A stretch of DNA of 64,000 bases from Ailanthus altissimus (GCA_946807835.1 OX327711.1:12621501-12685500); one strand, 5' to 3'. Shown: positions 22,569-36,779, numbered from the stretch's first letter. The notes: generated from the letters alone by a model not told the origin. Numbers and translations are program-made.

Positions 22569-23195
22569 GAAAGTATACAAACAAATAATATTAATTAAGT
22601 AAATAATACAGAATAAATAATTAAATAATTAAAGAGAGAGAAAGATAGAAAAAGAACACACAAAAATTTACGTGATTCAATAACTTACTTACATCTACGG
22701 CAGATCAAGATCACTTACTCTTATTATTGAATCATAAAGTACTTACAAAATATGTCATTTTACAAGAAAAACTTATAAAGAACACTCTCTCTTGTAATCT
22801 AGAGATTTTCTTTCACTAAAAATTATAAAGTATGTCTAAATCACAAAATATTTTTCATTGATCGCTAAAATGTGTTTATAAGTTAATAGAGAGCCTTTAT
22901 ATAAGCTTGATGATGTCACAGGTTTACTATATACATGTAGGAATTGTATTAAGGAGTCCTGAAACAAGTGGGAGACGAAATAAGGAAGTCTCAAAACGGG
23001 AAACACTTTTCCGCGTCCATTCCTAGTTTTAGCTCTGCTTCACCCACTTCTGGTCGCCGCGGTGCCCATGCCTGGCACTCTCTTATTTATTTTTCTCCTC
23101 TTTTTCGCGTCCGTCTTCGATCCTTACATACCTTATGCACTTGGTTTGATCTCCGAATCATATTCCGATGATTTTCAATCAATATCTTCACAAAT
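22569..23195 (-). repeat. 3' LTR of Copia A
   Basis: It matches the two halves of the 5' LTR (30111-30164 and 31813-32385). Shared words include AACACACAAAAATTTACG, CTTATTATTGAATCA and CAATCAATATCTTCACA at the outer end. The GC-rich patch at 23010-23075 is also present in the 5' LTR (32170-32270). Confidence 0.85.
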
Positions 23196-23260
23196 CACCT
23201 CATTGATTCAAAATCATCAACAAAGCAACTCGATCTCTTATTTTTGCATATCGATTACCT

Positions 23261-26200
23261 TCACAAAATAATGACTCCGATTAAGTCCTTGTATAGGGTG
23301 AATTTAATCAAGGTCAGTGACTTAGTCAACATATCAACAGGATTTTTAGATGACGCCATCTTCGTTAGACTAACTTCACCACTTTGGACAATTTCTCTAA
23401 TGTAATGGAGCCACACATCAATGTGTTTCGACTTCTCGTGGAACACTTGATGCTTGCTTAGGTGTATGGTACTCTGTCTGTCATAATATACACCGGTGTT
23501 CACATCTTCACTAGCCAATACCTTCGCGCATATGCCTTTCAACCACATGGCCTTTTTAATAGCTTCAACAACAGTTATGTACTCCGTCTCTGTGGTAGAT
23601 AGTATAACCACATGTTGTAGAACTGATCTCCAACACACACTACACCAAAATATTGTGAATACGTAGCCTGTCAATGATATTTTCTTGTGTAGATCACCAG
23701 CATAATCTGTCACGCCCCAGACCCAAAAGATCCGATACACGACATCACTTACATTCATTCACTGCAGGTGCACTCATAAATAATATTACATAAAATTTTC
23801 AACTTTCATTCAACACAGGAATCCTTAGCAAGTTGCTAGTAAGTTCAACACTAAAATCAACCATAACCTAACATATAAATATAAACTTCTCTTGACACTA
23901 TTTAAACATTCATTTCAATTTCTTTCAGAATTATAGCAATTGAATTATGACTGGGACAATTATTAAACCGGAGATACACAGAGTTTTCTCAGAGATTAAC
24001 ACTCTACTACGTCACCAGTAGCAACTTTGTTACCGGGAGCCCAGAATATATCCATTGCAAATTCTTACTTAAAATCATCCAATACCCACACTTTATAAAA
24101 CTTAAACCAAATCCAATCCACACACAATGAAATAATACATAAGTATTTATTCAATAGGGACAAATCAAATATCATATCCCACGTGTCTCCAAATGAAACA
24201 CTCGGTAACCTAGCAACTTAGGGAACCCAAGAAACAGCAGAAGCCTTGCCAAATCCGCTAAGCACACATGTACCTTATTTACCTGAAATCACCATAAACT
24301 ATAATGAGTATAAAACTCAGTAAGCATACTAGTTTTTCATATATCAAATACAAATACATATATGTACACGATGCATATGTATGATATGCTGTGATCAATC
24401 AAAATCATAATCTTATCAAATCACATATCATGTAAGCGCTTACACATTCTTTCAAAACACATAATAGGAATACCATCACTCAACTACTACTTAGTAGGAC
24501 TTACATATCACATATCACATAATGAGCCAAATGTCACTCGTAGGTGACATACCGTATGAGAGGAATAGTACAAGTGAGGTCTTGAATAACACATATATAA
24601 TGCTTATGCCCGAAGGTAAAAGCCAAACCCTCACCCTGATCATCGGTGAGTCCTCTCACATGCACCAATATGCCACCACACGAATGTGATGACTCACTCT
24701 TCCTTTAGGTACCAATAGGATCCTCCCTACATACGGAACACATAACATATACCAATCCCGAAAGAAAGGCCACACATAAAGGTTCCACAAATCACATAAA
24801 ATGCCTACTAAGTTAACAGTGAGTTCAAGTACCCTCAAAACACAAAATATTTCTCATGGACATATTACACTTCAAAAGCTTTCTTTCTTAAACATATCTT
24901 ATTTTGAAAGCTCACTTTCAAAAACACATGTATGTCATGTATGTCCATGCTCACATTCATAAATACATATCTTTACATTTCATATCAAAATATACTTTGA
25001 CATAACATAAACATATTCCTAACCACATTTACAAAATCATACAAAATAATTACTACGTTTATTGTGATTTCAGTAAAAAGTCTAGTATACTTACCTCTTA
25101 ACACTTTTAGCTACAAGGCTTAAATCTCCTTAACCTATCAATGGAGATTAATCCTTTCATAAGCCTCACAATTCACATAAAATACTTTAAATACCTTACA
25201 AAATTATATACAATGCATTTATCACATCAAATTGGTCTAAATACTTAGTTTCTCAAAACCTATCATTCTGACCACTTACACTTAACAAAATTTTCTAATA
25301 CATCAAATGATGTCCAATTACTCCAAAATAAGAATATACCATTCTTGAATCATATATCCTTCTTATATATGAATATTTTATCAAAATTCCTACACAATCC
25401 AATTCCATACACATCATCGAATCCAAACTACTAACCTGACAGGATCAAGATACTTACTGAATAGTATTCAATCTCCCAATTTTATAAAATCATATACTAA
25501 CTCAAAAATTATAAAACTATCACAAAATTACTCTTAACATATATCTAAGTCCATGATAAATATTTTACTTCAAAATAACGGCCAAAAGTATTTTAAAACT
25601 ATTTTATTCTCTAGCTTTAAAAACTTGTTAATCAAATACTGCAATGAGCTGATACACTTTAGAAAATCATAACACTTCAACCATATTGATCTAAATTCTC
25701 ATTTCCGAGTATATCACATTAGACATATAAACTTATCATATTCCATAAATTCGTAATTTTTAAAGATCATTCAGTAGGTCAAAAATTATTTTCCACTGTA
25801 TTATACTGTTTACACAGGAAATTTCCAGAATTTCAGGGTCATTTTGGTAAATTCACAAGAAATTCAATTTCCAGAATTTTGAATCGATTCAAAGTCTCAG
25901 ATGATCCTAAACTTGTCTACTTTCATATACTCAAAATGAAAAACTAGAATCGAATTACAAAAATTTATAAAATTCCTGGATCAAGAGACTATCAAGCAGA
26001 AATTCCACAATTCATCATGATTTATCAAGCTATCTTATAGATCATCATCAATTCTCACAATATCAAACGAAATACACATCAAATCCTCAATTATACATAT
26101 TTCCAGAAATCAAAAATTAAAGAAATTAACTTAATTAACACCAATAAATTGATAATTAGTTGTGATATACCTCTAAAGATCCAAAATTCCAATTTCTTTT

Positions 26201-29200
26201 TCTTTTTCTTCTCTTCTCTCTTCTCTATTTCTCTCTTCTCTCTCTTAAAATGGGTAGCTCGACCTAAAAATGGTAAATTAGGGTTCAAAAGTGTATTTTT
26301 ATACTAAGAGGCTAATTTTTGATATTTACGAATTTGCCCCCAAAACTTTTAAAGTATAACAATTTGGTCCCTAAAATAAATCTAAAGTCATACAAATAAA
26401 CCCAATACTAATCGTATATCCTTAACCTATAAAAACATTACTAATAACAATATATAATTCAAGTATCACCAATATACAAATAAAATACGTATATTTATAC
26501 ATATATAAATACTTATTCTTACCAGTCGTGGATACTGGTTACTACATAATCTAAGTCTACGTACCCTCTTATCATTTCATTGTTGTCCTCATCCCTCTTA
26601 TACATTAACTCGTGATTTGACATCTCCTTGAGATATCTCAAAATTAACTTCACTACAAGCCAGTGATCCTTATCTGGATTTACCATGTATTACTTACCAC
26701 ACTCACAGACTGTGCTATGCCTAGTATTGTGCAAAACATTGCATACATGATGCTCCCCACAACGCTTGCATACGGTACTTTACTTATCTGTAGTTTCTAT
26801 TCTTCGGATGTTGGCGACTGTGCTACTGAAAGTCTAAAATGCATAGCCAAAGGAGTAGAGATAGCCTTTACATTGGACATACCAAACTTCTCTAGAATTT
26901 TGAGTATATATCGCTGTAGAAATAAGAAGATAACATTTCTTCTTTCTCTCACAATATCCATACCCAATATTCTCTTTACTGCTCCTAAATTATTCATCTC
27001 AAACTCGCTACTCAACTACTTCTTAAGCTTATGTATTTCTTTCATATTCTTACATGTGATCAACATATCATCGACGTATAGAAGCAAATACATCATCCTA
27101 CAACTTATATTCTTAAAGTACACGCATCCATCATACTTGCTCCTACTAAAGCCACAAGCCATCATAAACTCATCAAATCTCATATATAATTGTCTAGGTG
27201 ATTGCTTTAACCCATATAATAACTTCTTTAGCAAATAAGCACGATCTTCTTTTCTAGGTTCCTTGAACCCTTACAGCTGTACCATGTATATTGTCTCTTC
27301 AAGCTCTCCATACAAAAAAGCTATCTTTACATCTATCTACTTTAGATGTAAATCAAGGTTTACATACATGACTAACAAAATTCTAATGGATGCGTGCTTG
27401 ATGATTGGAGAGAAAATCTCATGAAAGTTAACTCCCACTCTCTGAGTAAAACCTTACGCAACTAACCTAGCCTTGAATCTCGTACGCTTTATCCCCAATA
27501 TCCCCTCCTTCACCTTATAGCCCACTTGCACCCAAGTAGTTTCTTTTAAGGTCTCTCCACCAACTTCTAGGTATTGTTCTTTCAAAGAGAACTAATCTCT
27601 TCTTCCATGGCTTGCTGCCATTCTTTCTTGTTTTCACTATTTATAGCCTCATCATATATCCTAGGCTCATCCTACTCAAGAGAGTAAGTAGAATTAAATA
27701 AATGTATGAGCAACTAGATCTATTTGTGCATACCTGACTCGTGGGTTAATCGTTCTCCTTAGCTTGTCTCTGGCTAGCTGGTACTCTTCAAGTTCCATTT
27801 TAGGAGTCATAGTCTTTCTTTGGGTAGACTTGGAGGGACTCGCCGATGTTCTTGGTTTTTCTTCAAGGATCTCCTTGTTGAAGTGCTGATCTAGGGGCAT
27901 ATCATATCTACTTTTAGGCTCACTTTAACTTTTATTGACTCGGGTACTGAGTCTTCCTTGGGCACAGGTTCTTCTTTCTCATCTTCTTGAGAGGCTTTCA
28001 TCATTGTCGTCTCATCAAACGTCACGTCACAGCTTATGATATTCCTTGGCGGTGTCAAGTCTTTACACCACACCTGGTATCCTTTCACTCATTCGGGATA
28101 TCCTATGAATACCACTTTGAAAGCTCTAGGTTCTAACTTCCTCCTTAATATATACAAAAGCAGGGCAACCAAAATTATGAGGTGTTCATACTTAGAAGGA
28201 TTGCCAGACCATTTCTCTTCTAGCGTCTTGAAGTCAATTGCTGATGAGGGACTTCTATTAATCAAATAAGCTGCAGTCAATACAACTTCTCCCCAAAATG
28301 CTTTAGACATCTTTGCATTGGTAAGTATGCATCTAACCCTTTTAAGTAGGGTCCTATTCATCATTTCAACTACATTATTCTGTTGTGGTGTTGATCTTAC
28401 CGTTCTATACCTTGCAATCTCATGCTTGGCACAAAACCCATCAAACTCCCTATTGTAAAACTCGATGCCATTATCAATTCTTAATCTCTTCACCCTTTTG
28501 CCAGTCTGATTCTTAACAAGAGCCTTCTAAGTCTTGAATACATCAAAAGCTTGATTCTTGCTCTTTAATACATAAACTCACGGCTTCCTTAAATAGTCAT
28601 CAATCAAACTGAGAAAATACCTAACATCACCATGAGTAGCTGTTTGAGCTGGTCTCTAAAGATCCAAGTGTATGTAGTCAAGAGTCCCCTTAGTTTTGTG
28701 CTCATTGGTATTAAACCTCACCATATGTGCTTTCCCAAGCACACAATGCTCTCAAAACTCCAAAGGCTAGAAATTATCCTCACCAAATGCCTTTTGACTA
28801 AATAACTCATTTAAGTTTCTCTTGCCTAGGTGTGCCAATCTAAGATGCCACAGCTTAGTTTGCATACTCTCATTATCTATAGAGAATAATGCAGAACCAC
28901 TCACAACTTCACCCTTAAGCACATAAACACCTTTGTGCTTCTCTTATCTCATTACCACACTATGAAACTCTTTAACACTCTCAAAACCCCTCTGTCGATT
29001 CTAATGGAACATCCATTCTGGTTTAAGGTCCATAGTGAGATCAAGTTCTTCTTGAGGTTAGGAACATACCTAACATCTATAAACTCTCTCACTCACCCAT
29101 CATGCAGTATAAGTTTAATACTACTAATTTTCATCATCTGACATGTAATGTCATTACCCATTAACACCACTAATGGGCTGAAAATTTATAAACAAAGACT

Positions 29201-30090
29201 TGTGCGGGCACATGTGAAAAGTACAACAAGAATTAAGAACTCATTGTTCAGCATTCATACCATCAGTAACGACGAGTGTCTCTGCGCTGTCATAGCTACC
29301 ATTATAGACAAGTACAGCATTCACTTTCTTATTGTCTTGTGCTCTCTTCTCAGGACAGTCTTTTATGAAATGCCCATCTTTCTTATAGCAATAGCATTTC
29401 ATAGGAGTTCTGGACTTTGATCTTGAGCCCTTTGTCCTTCCATCTCTATATGAGGGCATTTTTTTTACAGATAGACTTTCTGTATTGCTCTCGATCTGTT
29501 TTTCTAATAACTTTGGGTTTAATGATGATTTCACATCGCTCATCATTAAACTCTCTTTACCGTAGAGTATTGTATCAATGAAGCTCTCATAACTCTTAGA
29601 GAGTGAACTCAGTAGGATAATTGCTCTATCTTTGTCTTCTATCTTGATGTTGATAGACTCAAGATTAAGAATGATCTTATTAAAGACGTCTATATAATCT
29701 TTCATCGGCGTACTTTCTGACATAGACAACTGATACAACTTTTTCTTTATATACAATCTATTAGCTAACAATTTTTTCATATAAAGAGAGTCAAGCTTCA
29801 TCCAAAGACCAATCCCCGTCATCTCACCTGCTATTTCCTTTAGTACTTCATCGTTCAATGATAGAACGATTGTGCTATGAGTTTTTTTTTAATGTCCCTT
29901 CTTTCTACTTCTGTTTTAGATGACTTTAGCGTCTTCTCTTCATCACTAGATGGAGTTGCAGTATCCTCAAATTTTGACGCCTTTGGCTCACCAACAACTC
30001 CTTAACCTTTATCTTCCACAGATTGAAGTCATTCGTACCATTGAATTTCTCTACTTTATACTTAGGTATGGCCATGTCTTCTTAAAACTA
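23261..30090 (-). pseudogene. Copia A gag-pol polyprotein, fragmented
   Basis: The minus strand carries, from high to low coordinates: gag (30090-29241) with a zinc knuckle CYCYKKDGHFIKDC; an integrase core fragment (28493-28089) with RIDNGIEFYN and STPQQN; reverse transcriptase pieces (27700-26797) with the catalytic LLLYVDDMLIT; and RNase H (23758-23261) with LSTTETEY, FHEKSKHIDV and DMLTKSL. Frameshifts and stops separate all pieces, and a solo LTR (23708-26546) interrupts the RT/RNase H junction at the DYAGD motif. The copy encodes no complete protein. Confidence 0.9.
23708..26546. mobile_element. Solo LTR, 2.84 kb, nested in Copia A
   Basis: The segment starts TGTCACGCCCCAG and ends GGTTACTACA on the plus strand. 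It is flanked on both sides by the exact 5-bp duplication TAATC (23703-23707 and 26547-26551). Removing it rejoins the Copia RNase H motif DYAGD. No internal region is present. Orientation is uncertain. On the minus strand a TATAAAAATAC at about 26290-26300, followed by a GA-rich leader, looks like a promoter, which would make the LTR minus-oriented with a short U3. Confidence 0.85.
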
Positions 30091-30164
30091 AGCTCTGATA
30101 CCAATTTTTTAAAGTGGAAGCACACAAATAAGTAATATCACATAAGCAAATAGTTCAGAACAAG

Positions 30165-31812
30165 TGATAGGGGCGTAAAAGCACTAGTATTATTTATACC
30201 CAATTTTTATATTTTACTCCAAATCATAATTATTTGGATATTTAATTATGGTTTTTGATTATAAATAGATGCACAATAGAAAATATGACATATAGGAACA
30301 AACGGGAGGTGAATCGGACGTCAAACGAAGAAGTTACGCTCAAAATACTAAAGGGGCACCAGAGCTGGGCGCCGCAGCGTCTAGCGACTGAACGCCGCGG
30401 CGCTCACGATGGTGAACAGTGTCAAAAAATAGTATTTTGCTATAGTAACTCTTAAACAGTATTTTGAAGACAAAAACCTATAAATAGAAAGCCAAAAATC
30501 CTAAGAAAGAGGAGAGAAAAAGAGAGAAAAGAGGCAAAAACTTAGAGAGAGAATTCACAACATAAATTAAAGATCAAAGCCACAGATTGAAGAACTAAAA
30601 TCAAGATTCAAGCTTCAAGTCAAGATTGAGGGAGAAGTACATCAAGGAGTCACTTTGATTAGTTTTTCTTCTATTTCTTTATCATTATGCTATTGTTCTT
30701 GTTGATCTTTATGAATTGGTTTGATACTTTTAGTTTTGTGATGGGCTAAATTGTTTATCTAGGGTTTGACTATGTGAACTTAATATGAATTTGGATTGTG
30801 TTAATTTTTAGTTTATGAACTTGATACATTCAATTGATTTATTCTATCTTGTGTTTAATACTTTCATTATACCTGATCAATATTTTGAATGATTGAGGAA
30901 CCATGATGAACTTAACAGAGGGATTCATGTGTTTACCCTATGGTAGTTTGATGCATGAACATAGGGTAATAACTATGAGTTTCATCTAGGATAGACATAT
31001 ACCTAGGTGGCATGTATGGTATAATTTAGACTTGATCTTAATGAATTATATTCTGATTTGATTACCATAGACATATAGGTGATTGTTAGAATGTGTAATA
31101 TAGTCACTTGACCATCGATAGAGGCTTGTGATGAGATTAGTGTCTAAGTCAATCAATTGGTATTAAGGGATTAACTAAGTGGTTAATGAATCCAATGAAA
31201 TACTAGGGGACGAGTCAAAACCCTAGATTATCTTTATTTGTGAATTCTACTCTTTGCCGTTGTTTAGTTAATTGAGAGAATTAGATTAGTTAAATAAATT
31301 TCAGATTTTAGTTTTCTAAATAAAAGTTAAGTAGGTACAATTTTAGTACTTGATTTATGGAATAGATCGCATAGTCCCTGTGGGATCGATATCTGAACTT
31401 AAAATCCTATATTACTTGATACGATAGCGTGCACTTGTACTTAGCTACTATAGCACAACAATCAAGTTTTTGGCGTTATTGCCGGGGACTAATTTTATCT
31501 ATTATTTAGATTAATACTAATACTAAACTACTTACTTTTAATTCAAATTTTTATTTTTATTTTATCTTCTTCTTTTTACTTTGATTTTCTTTTTATTTTT
31601 CTTTGATAGTTCATACCATGGAGGGAAATAATGATCATATCAATAATCCTGTGTTCGAGTCCATGATATCACAGAGAGCTTTGAAAAAGTATGCTATCCC
31701 AACTACAAATGGTGTTCAGTTTAGTATTCGGCGACCAACCATCAATGCTAATAACTTTCAGATCAAGCTGAATATTATTCAGATGCTAAAAGAAACTGTA
31801 TAGTTCAGCGGA
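30165..31812 (+). mobile_element. Truncated Athila-like Gypsy fragment (LTR, primer site, start of gag)
   Basis: A TG...CA LTR of about 1.3 kb (30165-31460) is followed by TTTTTGGCGTTATTGCCGGGG (31466-31486). That sequence is close to the TGGCGCC-type primer-binding site complementary to aspartate tRNA used by Athila and related Gypsy elements. A gag start follows at 31618 (MEGNNDHINNPVFESM, then YAIPTTNGV and RRPTINANNFQI). The gag stops at a TAG (31801-31803) and, after a few more gag-like residues (FSGL), switches abruptly to Copia LTR sequence at about 31813. The rest of the element is missing. It sits in the 5' LTR of Copia A. Confidence 0.8.
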
Positions 31813-32385
31813 CTTAAAGAGAGAGAAAGGTAGAAGAAGAACACACAAAAATTTACGAGGTTCAGCAACTTGCCTACGTCTACGGTGGATCAAGATCATT
31901 CACTCTTATTATTGAATCACAAGGCACTCATAAAGTATGCCTTTTTACAAGAAAGACTCACAAAGAACACTCTCTCTTGTAATTTAGGGACTTTCTCTCA
32001 CTAAGAATCACAAAGTATGTCTAAATCACAAAGATTTCTTCAATGATTACTAAGATGTATTTACAAGCTAATAGAGAGCCTTTATATAGACTTTAGGGTG
32101 TCGTAGGTTTACCTTATATATGTGGGAGTCGTATTAAGAAGTCTCAAAATGGAAAACACTTTTCTATGCCCATTGTCGCGACGCTGGTCACCTAGGGCCG
32201 CGGTGCTCAGGTTCTAGTTTTGGCGTCGTGGCGCCCATTCTTGGTCACCGCGACACCTATGTCTGTCACTCCCTTCTTCGTTTTTCTCCTCATTTTTGCA
32301 TCCGTCTTTGATCTTTACGTACCTTATACATTTGGCTTAATCTCCAAATAATATCATAATGGTTTTCAATCAATATCTTCACAAA
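31813..32385 (-). repeat. 5' LTR of Copia A, outer part
   Basis: The main part of the 5' LTR, resuming after the Gypsy fragment at AAAGAGAGAGAAAGG. It ends at TATCTTCACA, the shared outer boundary with the 3' LTR. The inner 54 bases lie at 30111-30164. Confidence 0.85.
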
Positions 32386-32749
32386 AATAACACAAATAAA
32401 AAAAGCCAATTGAATGAAAAAATAGAATAATAAGGTGGCCTTTATTTTGTATTATTTTTCTCCACTATTTTTCAGAAGCAAAATAATTGTGAAATGTGTT
32501 TGATAAGAGCCTATACAAATTTATCAATTATCTATTTGTAATATTGTTCATTAATGATATAATATCAATATTTTTTTTAAAAAAAAAGACCGTGTGAAGT
32601 TCTCATTCTCTTAATTTTCTAAAAGGAAAACATAAAAAATAACCATATTTGACAGTTATTATTTTTTTGATCGGTTCAAATTATCTTAATCTATATTAAC
32701 CAAAATACAAATAGTATTTCCATTTTACCCTTATTTACAAATTTGAATT
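32386..32749. other. Short AT-rich spacer between Copia A and MULE B
   Basis: I see nothing codable and no recognisable repeat. The outer limit of the MULE terminal repeat is somewhere near 32740-32780. Confidence 0.4.
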
Positions 32750-33679
32750 TCACTCACCCTCTTTATCTCATTTTACTCTCTTTTTCACAAACTCTCTCAT
32801 AATCTCTTGGCTATTGGAATTTTTGTCACAAAATTTTTATATCCACTACAAATGGGTACAATTTGAAGATTTAAAACAAATAATCTATAGTAGAGTTAAA
32901 AAATTAAAAATTGGTAAGTTTTTATCCTAAAACTAGTTTTATGTGTTTTTAGTTATTTTTATATGTAATTGCAAGAAACGTATAAATGTAGTGTTAGTAA
33001 GGTATAAAATATGTTGAAAATGAGTGTAAGAGGCCGAAAATGACTCAACAATTATAAAAAATTACGGATTCCAGCCATTTTTCACCATTGCTAGTGAATC
33101 CACGTGCTAGCGCGTGCGTCGCGCATTGATGCAGTGGCCCATATAGAGGTGCGTGGCTTCATGCTCTGCGCGAGTTGTTGTGCCTTATGCTACCACGTGG
33201 CATTTTTTATTATAAAAATTTTAATTTTTTTAATTTTTAATTTTAAATATATTAAAATTGTGACAAAATTTAGTGATTATTTTAAATTTTTTATCATTAT
33301 TATATTTTTGTGTTAGATGAAAAAATTTTAATAATTTTTTTTACTAGTAATTATTTTTAATTTTTTTAGTAATTATTTGAATTATTTAATAATTGGTTAT
33401 ATACTAATAAGTTTTTTTTTAAAGGAAAGAAAATGTTTCAAAGGACTATATAATTCTTGAACATGAATTCTACTGATCGACTATAACTGTTTACTTGAAT
33501 TTATAGGTTATCAAAAAAATAGAAGAGAAATTGACTTCAAGGTAGATTGAAATATTTAGAACCACGTGTTTTGGCCATTTTTGAATGTACAGGATATTCC
33601 ATTCTCAGGTATTTTAGTACATGAGGTTTTATTAGGATGCATACATATAAAAAATTTATATGAAGAATTGTGATTTTAT

Positions 33680-36240
33680 ATAGGCAACATGCGTATTAGA
33701 TTCTCCTGTCTAGAGTTTTATTTGATTACTGGTTTGAGGATTAGGGATTATTCGTCAGTAAAGAAATTAAGTGATAGACTATCGCATAAATACTTTGGGG
33801 GTAGAAATGAGTTTACTTATAAGGATTTGGATCTGTGGTTTAACAACGTTACGTTTGACGATGATATAGATGCAGTGAAAATGTGTCTATTCTATGTATT
33901 TTATAAATTGTTGATGCTACGTGATCGGTATAAAGCCATCCAGATGAGTTTAATGCCTAGCCTTGAAGCATGATTGCATGGACTATGCTCCACTATAGCT
34001 TAAGCACAACCCTAATTAAAAAGTTAATGAAGGTTAGAAAATGGAACGCTACAGATAGGAAAACATATAACCTATATGCATTTGGTCAAGCATTCTTGGT
34101 GAGTAATTCTTTTCTTTTCGATTCATTATCATATTGAGATGCAGAAAAAATTATTCTTTTCATTTTACATTGAATAAGAGAATAATATTGTTATTCCTTT
34201 TAGATTGTTAATTTTTTTCTTTATTATCTTAGATATGGATCTACGAGATGATCCCGAGATGTGGGGAGGTGTTTGCGTGCAAGAATGGTGACCATTTTTT
34301 GCGTCTTCTAAATTGGTCTGGTGCGGGCATTACATTATACGAAGACGTCACAAATGTTCTTTTCGATGATGTTGGGGTATATTTTTACATTCAATGAAAA
34401 ATATATATAATTCCTTATAAATTTTATTGTTTTTCCTATTAATGATTAATAAATTCAAAATTTTGTGTAGGCTTTGGAAGTATATAAGAAGTTGGTGCCT
34501 CATAAATATAAGAAAAGTGCAAACTATCGCGTGATGGCAAAATTGCGCAATTCATAAAAAAAATGGAGAGAGACTTTTAAGTTAGGAAAAATTAAGATTC
34601 TGACCACCCAATTCACTGATGATGTTCAGCCTGAGTACGAATTTCAAGCCCCCCAATGACTAAATCAACATTATAATAAGTTAATTTTTTTTCCTTAAAT
34701 TCACTCACTATTATATGTTGTTGATGGATAAGGACAAAGAAGAAATCTTGCATCAGATATCTCTCTTGATATAATAGTTGAAGCCATCCAAGATCTCTAA
34801 GGATGTAGGGTAGACTATGATACGTTTTGAACCTAAATTTTATTGGGTACAAAGTTTAACAAGTCAATACATTGATTGATGTTATTTGATTTTAGGGCAT
34901 CGAATTCATGACCGTTGACTTTTAGGCTTTCTGCGAGCGAGTCTCAGCATCAACCAATGCCAATGGATATACAACTTGTAGTTGAGAGCCCTACAAGTGT
35001 GAAAATATACTCGTTGTGCTAGCTTAAAATATGAGCAGGTGTGGGCGTTACTATAGGAAGGCGCAAGCATAATGTAGTCCTTATACCAATCTGTTCAAAA
35101 AGCCCATGAAAAAGAAACTTGTAGAATTAGAAGTTAAAGCTATAGTTGATATAAACGGGCAACTAATACCTATTCGTCAAGAAAAAATTTAGGGACATTG
35201 TTGATTGGATAAATAAAGATGACCCAATGCTGCGTGTTGCTTTACACAGACTTGATGTTAACAGTATATGTTTTAAGGAGCTATTGTTTCACTAGCTTGA
35301 TGATACAGTAAAGACTTTTATTTTTATATTTTTTTGTTGTGATATTTATAACAATATAAAAAATTATGTACATTTTATCGTGATTTTACAGTATATAAAT
35401 GAGTACTTAAAGATTCTACGTACACGGCAGATAAAGTTTCTCAAAATATACTTACATGATTGTACAATTGCAGATGCATATTTTTACATGAGTATTTTTT
35501 ATCCGTTTATTATGCATACCTATTATAATACTGTCGGTTAACTAGTAATGAGTTTTATATTGTATCTATTTATGAGTACATTAAACAAATGTGACAAATA
35601 TCCCTCACCGCCATTTTAATCTCTAACGACCAATGGATTGAATCGTTGTTGTCATATGCACTTGGAACAAAGAACTGATTTAGTTGGTGCTAAACCGTGG
35701 GCATCGGTCAATAAGGTAGTGAAAGTAATAACTTTTTATTGTTATTAAATGCAATAAGTTTAAAATAATACACTAATTGTTTTTGCATGTATATATTCCG
35801 TTAAATATCAATTAAGAATATTGGTTTGTTGCAAAGGTTGACCTTGTTTAAAAGAGGATTATATTGCATCATTCCAGCGTGAACAACCACTTCGATGATG
35901 CCATTCAAAAATTTATGAAACCTCTGAGTGTTTTCATGCTATTTTATCTTCGTGGATGTAGATTTTATAGTTTAAAGGGAATACAGAATTCAGATATATT
36001 CCTTTGGTTAGTCATTCGTTTGAAGGAGAATGTACCCTAATAGGCGGTTGAGAGCGGAGATTGTGGCCTATATATCTATATGTTTATTGAATATCTTATG
36101 TTAGGTTGGCCATTTGATTTATTCCCTTGGATTGGTGCTATTATAGACAAAAGATGGTCGTTGATTTGTGGAACACAACATCACCTGCTTTATAGATGTG
36201 TAATATATTTTTCACATGTGCAATTGTGTTATATTATTAT
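33680..36240 (+). pseudogene. DUF1985 and Ulp1-like (C48) protease gene carried by MULE B, degraded
   Basis: 33689-33973 encodes the start of a DUF1985 domain (FYLITGLRIRDY, then FTYKDLDLWF). After intron-like gaps (GT at about 34099, AG before 34233) more coding pieces follow. The peptidase end is at 35790-36120: VYIPLNIN, then EYWFVAKVDL, then ESGDCGLYIYMFIEYL. C48 peptidases remove SUMO or related modifiers using a His-Asp-Cys triad. The catalytic Cys context (GDCG) is kept, but the His position of the HW motif reads Tyr (YW). A TAA lies just before it, and several further stops and a TGA at 33971 break the frame. No functional protease is expected. Confidence 0.75.
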
Positions 36241-36779
36241 TTTGATGTTTGCGTGTTGAGTGGATGTGTGCAGAGATGATATATAATTGTATAGAAGTGT
36301 GTTTTTTTAATATGCAAATTTTGGAACGTCTATATAAAGAGATTCTACCAAAATTTTATTAAAATATCAGACATCCCACTCCTACAACTTATAATTTTGA
36401 CATCTATACAAATATTTCTATTTATTTATCCAAAACTGAATATTTTCAGTATCAATATAATAAAAAGTATAAGTGCATTACAAAATAAGAGTGATACAAA
36501 AGTTATGAAACTCAACACTCTAATGCAATGTAGCATAATTAAAAAATGGTATATAATAACTCTTCATAAATTTTTATACAGAACTGTACCTCAGAATCCA
36601 GGCCGTTTCCTCCATCTCACACTTGTTTGACACAAAAAAATATATATTAGCCTTATATTATAGTGAAATTAAAATTAAAATATCAATAAGGTAGTTTATA
36701 AACAAATATACATCACCTACTATGTAAAGCGATAGGGTTTCAACACGTCAATTGGTTATGTTCATATTGTCTATAACAA

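Larger units (their letters stand above)
22569..32385 (-). mobile_element. Copia LTR retrotransposon A (minus strand) with two nested insertions
   Basis: Two similar LTRs (22569-23195; and 30111-32385 once an insertion is removed, about 627 bp each) bracket degraded gag-pol on the minus strand. A primer-binding site TGGTATCAGAGC for initiator methionine tRNA lies at about 30092-30103 (minus), just inside the 5' LTR. Domain order on the minus strand is gag, protease, integrase, reverse transcriptase, RNase H, as in Copia. Without the nested solo LTR and the Gypsy fragment the element would be about 5.3 kb, a normal Copia size. I could not identify a clear 5-bp target duplication. The LTRs differ by many substitutions, so the insertion is old. 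Confidence 0.88.

Noticed and set aside
33689..33973. DUF1985 frame as an independent host gene
   Set aside because: It lies inside MULE B between its terminal repeats, is followed by Ulp1-like pieces, and ends in a premature stop.
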